Shown one piece after another: positions 1-5,026 of a stretch of DNA of 6,151 nt (the stretch's first letter is position 1; each line of letters starts with the position of its first letter). The DNA is from Clostridia bacterium. GTDB lineage: Bacteria > Bacillota_A > Clostridia > Lachnospirales > Lachnospiraceae. The position numbers were made by a program, and so were the translations under genes. The stretch is from positions 1 through 6,151 of the forward strand of contig JAAYYM010000564.1 of NCBI GenBank assembly GCA_012515365.1. Reading direction: 5' to 3'. Below the pieces are notes generated by a model that ran no database searches, was not told the origin of the DNA, and saw nothing but the letters and a program-made list of their open reading frames with translations.

Positions 1-1133
1 TAGGTTAGGTCAAACTGCGGTTTGATTTCACTTCCCGTATAGAGAAAATCACCACTTTGTTTATACGATATTTTTGAAGAATACTTGTAAAAATCAGCCT
101 TTTTTACAGAGCAGGGGTAACTGACCTTCCCTTTGTAATTTCCAATACCTTTAAAAACAAGATTACCTGTGCGAATACCCGATTTTGATGAAATAGTTCC
201 ACTAACCTGATAACCCTCTTGCGGCAATAGTTCAAAACTCTTGTAAGCAAGCAGAGGTCCGTAATAATCATGATCTATTAGCAAGCGGTTACCCACATAA
301 GGAAATGAAATTTCATAATAATCTCCCAGGTATTTTAAGCTTTGATTACGATATAGTTCTTGCAGATCAAGAGGATTAATTCTAAACGTAATCAACTTTT
401 CTCCAACATATGCGCCCATTCCATTAATCGTAATCAGGCCTGTTCCTGCATTGATATTGTTCGCATACGTAACATTATAATCAACTCCCTTAGTGAGCAC
501 TTTTGAGCCAATCTTAACCTGCAATTCTCCATGACCATTTTTTCCATCAAATATATGCGCATTTCCATCATAAGTGCAGCTAGAAACTCCTGTCACGCGG
601 AACTTCGATGCAGAAGTCTTTGTTGCAATTCGAAATGTAAGTTTATGTTCTGCATCCAGACCAATGGTATTTTCATAGTTTCCTACGCCTGTTATCGTAA
701 GATACCCCATAGTCGTCGCCAAAGGATCACCAACATTGTCATAATACTGAATCTGATAATCCGTTCCTTTTTTTAGTCTTCGCGTATTGCCATTTCCATC
801 CACATAATCTAGTGTTACTTTCGGCTTTTGCTCCTTACCGTTATAAATGACATCTGCGATCTTCACATTTACATTCGTATCAGTAAGAGCCACTTTATCA
901 ATCGAAAACTGAATCACTCTGCTGCCTTTCCAGTTACCTTTACCGATCACCTTTATGACTGCCTTTGTGCCTGCCTGTATATTACGACTGTAGGTAAGCT
1001 TGTAATCTGTATATTCCTCCAAAACTGCTCCATTGCTTCCTGTTATGCATATTTTTGGGCAAACACGCTGTCCGGTATACTGATAAGAACTATCTTCTAT
1101 TTGAACTTGTAAATTTTCATCATTTATATCATG
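1..1133 (-). CDS. Tandem MBG/Ig-like repeat protein, truncated at its 5' end and running off the left edge
   Basis: The minus strand is open without a stop from 1172 down to the left edge, and recognisable repeat homology covers 3-1133 (377 residues). Each repeat of about 80-90 residues follows the pattern Y-(T/N/D)-G, a P-K-V-T-type strand, L-x-K-G-x-D-Y-x-(V/I)-x-Y, an NN...AG turn, G-x-G-x-Y and a final F-x-I. Four complete repeats and the first part of a fifth are visible. Such repeats are known from secreted or surface proteins of gut Clostridia and are probably beta-sandwich stalk or adhesion modules; the exact function here is not known. No signal peptide, in-frame ATG start or ribosome binding site precedes the repeats: the frame begins at the junction with the opposite-strand gene, with a stop at 1173-1175. 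The only candidate start upstream of the repeats is a TTG at 1155-1157 without a Shine-Dalgarno sequence. The protein is therefore the interior of a larger gene that has lost its front end. It aligns in order with repeats 7-11 of the plus-strand gene at 3439-4721, so the two are paralogs. Confidence 0.85.
3..1133 (-). repeat. Tandem protein repeats L1-L5 of the left gene
   Basis: Approximate repeat boundaries, read on the minus strand, are L1 1133-894, L2 893-624, L3 623-372, L4 371-105 and L5 104-3 (cut by the window edge). L1, L2, L3 and L5 carry the Y-x-G opening (for example YTGQR, YNGKEQKPKV, YDGNA, YTGSEIKP). L1-L3 carry the D-Y-x-(L/I/V)-x-Y core. L2 has a long loop after the YYDN turn. 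L4 is strongly diverged: it lacks a clear Y-x-G opening and holds a Tyr-rich stretch, but it keeps the closing GNLVFKGIGNYKG. This order of types (typical, long loop, typical, diverged, typical) is the same as in repeats 7-11 of the plus-strand gene. The repeats are diverged in protein sequence, so this is an old duplication series and not a recent DNA tandem repeat. Confidence 0.8.
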
Positions 1134-1145
1134 CTTGAAAAACTG
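1134..1145. other. Head-to-head junction between two 5'-truncated paralogous genes (rearrangement breakpoint)
   Basis: Leftward of about 1134, the minus strand reads as repeat protein starting HDINDENLQVQI, which fits the start of a repeat. Rightward of about 1141, the plus strand reads as the middle of a C1A peptidase domain starting around VNLDDQDYVKKMI. Neither frame has a believable start codon with a ribosome binding site, and neither has a signal peptide or its expected N-terminal domains. The plus frame is open only back to 1105 and the minus frame only to 1172; the extra residues on each side resemble nothing in either family. No clear inverted repeat or recombinase core site was seen at the junction. 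An inversion or deletion breakpoint, or a chimeric assembly join, would produce this pattern. Confidence 0.65.
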
Positions 1146-1464
1146 TTTTTGTGTCAATCTGGATGACCAGGACTATGTAAAGAAAATGATCATGGAGTAT
1201 GGAAGCGCAGTTATCCCATATGAATACTCGTATCTATTCAACTATTATCTTAATACGGAGACGGCTGCTGTTAATTATCTCGAATCTTCCGAATCAACAA
1301 AAACGAATAGTGGTGTGATCGTTGGCTGGGATGATACGTATCCCATTGATAATTTTATTGACAAACCGACAAAACCAGGCGCATGGCTGATCAAAACAGG
1401 GGATACGCCAGACTGGGGTAAGGACGGATATATCTGGGTATCTTATGAAAGTGAGTCTGTGAAA
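1135..1464 (+). other. Partial C1A papain-like peptidase domain lacking the catalytic residues
   Basis: This stretch encodes the second half of a papain-fold domain. In active family members of this lineage, the block reads roughly N-H-A-V-x-(I/V)-V-G-W-D-D and later G-A-W-L-(V/I)-K-N-S-W-G. Here the first reads TNSGVIVGWDD, with Ser at the His position (codon 1309-1311), and the second reads GAWLIKTGDTPDWG, with Thr at the Asn position (codon 1396-1398). The surrounding structural residues (GWDD, GAWL, WG-x-(D/N)-GY-x-W-(I/V)-SY) are kept, which suggests a fold retained for binding and not for cleavage. The Cys-bearing half is absent because of the junction at about 1134-1145. Confidence 0.75.
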
Positions 1465-3627
1465 TCACAGACGGCTTATGTGTTTGAAATGGCAGATCCG
1501 GATTTCTATGATAGAAATTACCACTATGATGGAGCGGGTGCTAATATCAGTGCCGGCTGGAGTGAGGGAAGCAGTTATGCAAATGTTTATGTGGCAGCAG
1601 GAGCAGAGGATGGAAAACAAGAGATTTTAAAAGCGGTAGGGATTAATCTTCCATATGCAAATCAGGAATTCCGAATAGATATTTATAAAAATCTGTCTAA
1701 ACGAAATATTCCAACGAGCGGGGAACAGGTATCATCACAGCAGGTGAAGACAGGCTATAAAGGATATCTGACAATCAATCTTGCAGAACCGGTTTCACTC
1801 AAAGCCGGAGATACTTATGCCATCTGTGTGACCAGTATGTCAGATCGTAATTATATATATAAGGCGAAGAACTATAAGTGTTCTAGCTATCAATACTATG
1901 ATCAGATAAGTCCTGACACTGTTTTTTTCAAAAGCGGATCCACTGGATGGAGTAAATCGACTTATACTCCACGAATCAAAGGGTTGACTAAAATTGAAGA
2001 TGTGTCAGTTTCCGAAAACAGCATATCGGAGTGTGTGATTAGTGGAGTGAAGGACTATCCATACACAGGTGAAGCGATTAAACAGCAGATCAATGTAACG
2101 CTAAATGACAGAACGCTTACCGAGGGGGTTGACTATCAGCTGAGTTATGAGAATAATCTTCATGCTGGTGTTGCTGTTTTAATGATTCAAGGTTTAGGAA
2201 CGTATTCAGGATGTAAAGAAGTGACCTTTCAGATCACTCCTAAGGCGATCAAAAAGTCAAATACAAGTATTCGTCAAGTGGGATCTCCTTGTTGCTTTTT
2301 TTATAATGACGGCAATCAGTTTCCGGAATGCAATGTGAGTGTAGAAGGAACAGAACTGATTAAGGAAATGGACTATCAGTTTCAGGTTGTAAAGAACGGT
2401 ATCTATGCCGGTGAGTCTGTTGCAAAAATTGTTGGAATCGGAGACTATACCGGAGAGTTAGAATTCTCTTATGTGATTAATAAGCTTGATATTTCATTGG
2501 CAACATGTACGATCACAGATCAACCTGTCTTTACAGGAAAGGAAGTCACAGTTTTCTATTCTTATAAATACCGTAACAAGGAACTGCCACGTTCCATATG
2601 CTTTTCGACAACATATTCAAATAATGTAAATGCCGGAGAGAAAGCCTACATTGACTTTACAGGTATTAAAAATGGAGAAGGAAAGAAACGAGTATACTTT
2701 ACGATTGAAAAGCGTCCTCTCGACGAAGTCAGTGTCCACGTTGCCCCATGCCAATATCAGGATCAAAAGGAAGTGAGGCCTGAGGTTTCCGTGTTTTACG
2801 ATGATTATAAGCTGACAGAAGGAATCGAATATGATATCGAATATGAAAACAATGTAAATGTTACGACAAGTGATATGACCCAAGCACAAAAGCCAACGGT
2901 GATCATTCAGGCGAGAGAGGGCGAACATATTAATTTTAAAGGGACTAAGAAGGTAACCTTTGATATTTTAGGCAAGTCACTTAGTGAGCTTGAATATGGG
3001 CTTTTAGATGAAAAAGAAGTATATTCATCAGATGGTGTTACCGCTTTTGAACCGCAGATCTATGTGAAGGATCAGTCAGCCACACTGACGCAGGGGAAAG
3101 ACTATCAGGTTCGTTACTATAATAATGTGAAGCCAGGTGCTGCAACGATTGAAATCAATGGAATCGGTACTTATGCAGGAACAGTGGAAATTCCTTTTGT
3201 GATACAGGGCGGTAAGGAGCTTGGTAAATTAAGTTTTGAAAAGATACCAGATCAGATCTATCAGGATGGTCAGCCGATCAGACCGGCGGTAACTGTGAAA
3301 GATGCAACAGGAAATCCGCTTTCAAGTGACTCTTATTCGGTTGTATATGAAAATAACAGCAAAGTCGGAAAAGCCACTGCTTATGTGATGGGAACAGGTG
3401 CGTATAGAGGATGTAAGGTACTGACATTTCAGATCAAGAAAGAAAAACTCAACAGCGATCATATAGAAGTGAAGTTCAGTGCGCCTATGTATTCGTTTAA
3501 TTCACTGTTACAGAAACCGGAGCTTACAGTAAAAAATACAGAAACGGGAATTACACTGAAAGAAAATCAGGACTACAAGTCTCTTACTCAAAGAATAAAA
3601 ATGCCGGAACGGCAAAAGTGGTATTGA
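1135..3627 (+). CDS. C1A peptidase-like (inactive) / lectin-like / MBG-repeat protein, N-terminal fragment of a frameshifted gene
   Basis: This 830-codon frame, taken from a TTG at 1135, is the front part of the surviving right-hand gene. Residues 1-110 match the C-terminal half of a papain-like C1A peptidase: VNLDDQDYVKKMIMEYG, then VIVGWDDTY, GAWLIK and WGKDGYIWVSYES. The N-terminal half with the active-site Cys is missing. The usual N-H-A-V before the VGWDD motif reads NSGV, and the usual K-N-S-W-G reads KTGD, so the catalytic His and Asn are also replaced (Ser59, Thr88). Residues 112-285 resemble the lectin-like domain that follows this peptidase type (FEMADPDFYDRNYHYDG, the LKAVGINLP strand, SLKAGDTYAI). 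From residue 297 there are six complete MBG/Ig-like repeats and part of a seventh. The TTG has no Shine-Dalgarno sequence and the real gene began further upstream, so the start is only the first possible one. The last 15 residues (SLTQRIKMPERQKWY) are out of frame because of a one-base deletion near 3579. The intact ancestor was probably a secreted or cell-surface protein that continued to 4961. Confidence 0.85.
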   Translation: MKNCFCVNLDDQDYVKKMIMEYGSAVIPYEYSYLFNYYLNTETAAVNYLESSESTKTNSGVIVGWDDTYPIDNFIDKPTKPGAWLIKTGDTPDWGKDGYIWVSYESESVKSQTAYVFEMADPDFYDRNYHYDGAGANISAGWSEGSSYANVYVAAGAEDGKQEILKAVGINLPYANQEFRIDIYKNLSKRNIPTSGEQVSSQQVKTGYKGYLTINLAEPVSLKAGDTYAICVTSMSDRNYIYKAKNYKCSSYQYYDQISPDTVFFKSGSTGWSKSTYTPRIKGLTKIEDVSVSENSISECVISGVKDYPYTGEAIKQQINVTLNDRTLTEGVDYQLSYENNLHAGVAVLMIQGLGTYSGCKEVTFQITPKAIKKSNTSIRQVGSPCCFFYNDGNQFPECNVSVEGTELIKEMDYQFQVVKNGIYAGESVAKIVGIGDYTGELEFSYVINKLDISLATCTITDQPVFTGKEVTVFYSYKYRNKELPRSICFSTTYSNNVNAGEKAYIDFTGIKNGEGKKRVYFTIEKRPLDEVSVHVAPCQYQDQKEVRPEVSVFYDDYKLTEGIEYDIEYENNVNVTTSDMTQAQKPTVIIQAREGEHINFKGTKKVTFDILGKSLSELEYGLLDEKEVYSSDGVTAFEPQIYVKDQSATLTQGKDYQVRYYNNVKPGAATIEINGIGTYAGTVEIPFVIQGGKELGKLSFEKIPDQIYQDGQPIRPAVTVKDATGNPLSSDSYSVVYENNSKVGKATAYVMGTGAYRGCKVLTFQIKKEKLNSDHIEVKFSAPMYSFNSLLQKPELTVKNTETGITLKENQDYKSLTQRIKMPERQKWY

Positions 3628-4958
3628 CAGGAAAAGGATCATATACCGGGAAGAGAAACGAAACCTTTGTAATCGAACCAATTGACCTGCATACTTCTTC
3701 CTTTAACATTCATGTGGAGGATGTGAAATACAACGGAAAGGCACAAAAACCAAAGGTTACCGTTATGTTTACAGCTCCGAGTAATAAAGAGATAAAATTA
3801 GTTAAGGGAAAAGATTATCAGGTCGAGTACTATGATCATACCGGATCTCCTACACAGGATACCGAAGGTTATGTGAAGATCACCGGATTAGGAAACTACT
3901 GCGGTACGATTGGCGATGCCGGAGAGGAAACATGTAAATTTAGAATGATCCATAACAGACTGGCATCTGAATTTCAAATCAGTGGAATTCACAACTGTGT
4001 CTATAATGGTGAAGAACAGACTTTCCGGAATGCAGATGGCGACTGCACTTTAAGCGTAACCTGCAAGGGTAAAACACTCGTAGAGGGAACAGACTTCAAA
4101 GTTTCCTATCTGGATCATGTCAATGTCGGAAAGGCAACAGTTTTAATTCAGGGAATCGGAGATTACGCAGGAACAGCAAAAAAATATTTTAGAATCAAAC
4201 CAGCTGATTTTTTGGCCGCTTACCAGTCGGGGGATTTGTATATTGATTATTATGAAGATGGTGGTTTACCGAATTATATTACCAATCAGTTGTGGTATCT
4301 GTTGGAAGAAAACGTGAGCCTCAGATACAGATATTCATATCTTGAGCCAGGTCGAGATTATCGCATTGTTATGAAAAATTTCAACAAGACTGGTCCCGGG
4401 AAAATATGTTTCGTTGGAAAGGGAAATTTTAAAGGAACAGTAGTGATATTAGAAAATCTCTATGCGGAAGCCTGCAATATAGGTAATTATAGAGTGAAAA
4501 TCAATCAGAATCAGACGATCTACTATACAGGAAAAGCAATTAAACCTTTGGTTCAGCTGAATGAATATGCATATGACATCCCTTCAGATTTTTATCAGAC
4601 TAAGGTTGAAAAAGGCATCAATGCAGGAAATTATTCCTATGAAATTACATTAAATGAAAAGCTCTTTGATACGAGAGATTCCTATATTAAAACAAAAAAA
4701 GGAACTTATGAGATCAAACCTCGTAATATTGAGGAAACCAAGATTTCTCCGATTGCGGCACAGACCTATCAAGGGGTTGCGGTTACACCAAAGGTATCGA
4801 TTAAATTTGGCTCATTAAAACTGAAGCAGGGCGTTGATTATACAGTTTCTTATCAAAACAATCACGCCAGAACCTGTGACAGCAGTGAAAGCGCATATGT
4901 TGTTATTAAGGGAATAGGAAATTTTAGTGGAGAAACCAGAACATCATTTGTGATTAAG
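2023..4958 (+). repeat. Twelve tandem MBG/Ig-like protein repeats R1-R12 of the right gene
   Basis: Approximate boundaries are R1 2023-2244, R2 2245-2481, R3 2482-2709, R4 2710-2973, R5 2974-3210, R6 3211-3438, R7 3439-3677 (contains the frameshift), R8 3678-3953, R9 3954-4202, R10 4203-4463, R11 4464-4721 and R12 4722-4958. Clear examples are R1 (YTGEAI, LTEGVDYQLSYENN, IQGLGTYSG, TFQI), R5 (LTQGKDYQVRYYNN, INGIGTYAG) and R12 (YQGVAVTPKV, LKQGVDYTVSYQNN, IKGIGNFSG). R4, R8 and R12 have a longer loop after the NN-type turn. R3, R10 and R11 are strongly diverged. Assignment to the MBG/bacterial Ig-like group is by pattern only; the exact family profile was not tested. Confidence 0.8.
3576..3584 (+). 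other. Frameshift: apparent one-base deletion inside repeat R7
   Basis: The upstream frame reads ...KENQDYK and then becomes SLTQRIKMPERQKWY-stop, which has no repeat character. Shifting frame at 3579 gives VSYSKNKNAGTAKVVLTGKGSYTG, exactly the expected continuation after DYK in this repeat family. Adding back a single G after the AAG codon at 3577-3579 (AAG-GTC-TCT-TAC) restores one frame from the peptidase remnant through to the stop at 4961. There is no long homopolymer at the site, so programmed slippage or slipped-strand phase variation is not suggested. A real mutation or a sequencing or assembly error would look the same here. Confidence 0.85.
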
Positions 4959-4961
4959 TGA
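3618..4961 (+). CDS. MBG/Ig-like repeat protein, C-terminal fragment of the frameshifted gene
   Basis: This 447-codon frame is the continuation of the gene beginning at 1135, separated from it by the one-base deletion near 3579. Residues 1-20 finish repeat R7 (VLTGKGSYTGKRNETFVIE), and five further repeats, R8-R12, fill the rest. The GTG at 3618 is only the first possible start after the shift: it overlaps the end of the upstream frame by ten bases and has no ribosome binding site, and the repeat homology extends upstream of it to 3579. Independent translation is therefore unlikely, although coupling to the upstream stop cannot be excluded. R10 (residues about 196-282) is Tyr-rich and atypical. 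The protein stops directly after the last repeat strand (SFVIK). It has no LPxTG-type sortase motif, hydrophobic tail, cell-wall-binding repeats or S-layer homology domain, so the product would be secreted or held by other contacts. R7-R11 are mirrored by the opposite-strand paralog at 3-1133. Confidence 0.85.
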   Translation: MVLTGKGSYTGKRNETFVIEPIDLHTSSFNIHVEDVKYNGKAQKPKVTVMFTAPSNKEIKLVKGKDYQVEYYDHTGSPTQDTEGYVKITGLGNYCGTIGDAGEETCKFRMIHNRLASEFQISGIHNCVYNGEEQTFRNADGDCTLSVTCKGKTLVEGTDFKVSYLDHVNVGKATVLIQGIGDYAGTAKKYFRIKPADFLAAYQSGDLYIDYYEDGGLPNYITNQLWYLLEENVSLRYRYSYLEPGRDYRIVMKNFNKTGPGKICFVGKGNFKGTVVILENLYAEACNIGNYRVKINQNQTIYYTGKAIKPLVQLNEYAYDIPSDFYQTKVEKGINAGNYSYEITLNEKLFDTRDSYIKTKKGTYEIKPRNIEETKISPIAAQTYQGVAVTPKVSIKFGSLKLKQGVDYTVSYQNNHARTCDSSESAYVVIKGIGNFSGETRTSFVIK

Positions 4962-4990
4962 TTGAATTTTCTCACAAATTCGTGTAAACT
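4962..4990 (+). promoter_or_regulatory. Possible sigma-A-type promoter for the PAS protein gene
   Basis: A TTGAAT at 4962-4967 and a TAAACT at 4985-4990 are 17 bases apart. Each matches the consensus hexamer in four of six positions. They start immediately after the stop codon of the repeat gene and would give a short leader before the start at 5027. A second A/T-rich -10-like hexamer, TATATT at 4996-5001, lacks a good partner at the right distance. The call rests on spacing and position only and is tentative. Confidence 0.35.
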
Positions 4991-5015
4991 GATGGTATAT
5001 TCAGTAAATTGTGAG
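4971..5015. promoter_or_regulatory. Inverted repeat reaching into the ribosome binding site of the PAS gene
   Basis: CTCACAA at 4971-4977 is perfectly complementary to TTGTGAG at 5009-5015, with a 31-base spacer. After one mismatch, two further pairs are possible. The right arm includes the first bases of the GAGGGG Shine-Dalgarno sequence. In RNA, pairing could partly hide the ribosome binding site; as DNA, the arms could be an operator. No T-tract follows the structure, so it is not a typical intrinsic terminator. With only seven pairs and a long loop it may be chance. Confidence 0.3.
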
Positions 5016-5022
5016 GGGTGAT
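5013..5022 (+). promoter_or_regulatory. Extended Shine-Dalgarno sequence
   Basis: GAGGGGTGATC sits just ahead of the ATG at 5027. The GAGGGG core ends eight bases before the start codon. Over ten bases (AGGGGTGATC against the ideal GGAGGTGATC), it differs from the full complement of the 16S rRNA 3' end at only two positions. This fixes the start of the PAS protein gene and predicts efficient translation when it is not masked. Confidence 0.75.
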
Positions 5023-5026
5023 CAGA

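Noticed and set aside
531..1112. Two plus-strand open frames of 81 and 94 codons at 531-776 and 828-1112
   Set aside because: They lie opposite the long minus-strand repeat frame, show Cys/Ile/His-rich compositions typical of antisense shadows, and have no ribosome binding site or family resemblance.
1131..1166. ATG at 1131 as the start of a short plus-strand peptide
   Set aside because: It is in a different frame from the peptidase remnant and stops after eleven codons; no ribosome binding site precedes it.
1100..1180. Insertion-sequence ends or recombinase crossover site at the junction
   Set aside because: No terminal inverted repeats, target duplication or convincing palindromic core could be found by eye around 1134-1145.
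2617..2928. Minus-strand open frame of 103 codons
   Set aside because: It is entirely inside repeats R3-R4 of the plus-strand gene and has no recognisable protein features.
3618..3627. Two-gene operon with translationally coupled overlap
   Set aside because: Repeat homology continues across the overlap when one base is restored near 3579, and the GTG has no ribosome binding site; a frameshift explains it better.
2023..4958. CRISPR array or simple DNA tandem repeats
   Set aside because: The periodicity is at protein level with diverged DNA and unit lengths of about 225-275 bp; there are no short identical repeats with spacers.
4971..5015. Intrinsic terminator after the repeat gene
   Set aside because: The stem is short, A/T-containing and has a long loop, and no run of T follows the right arm.
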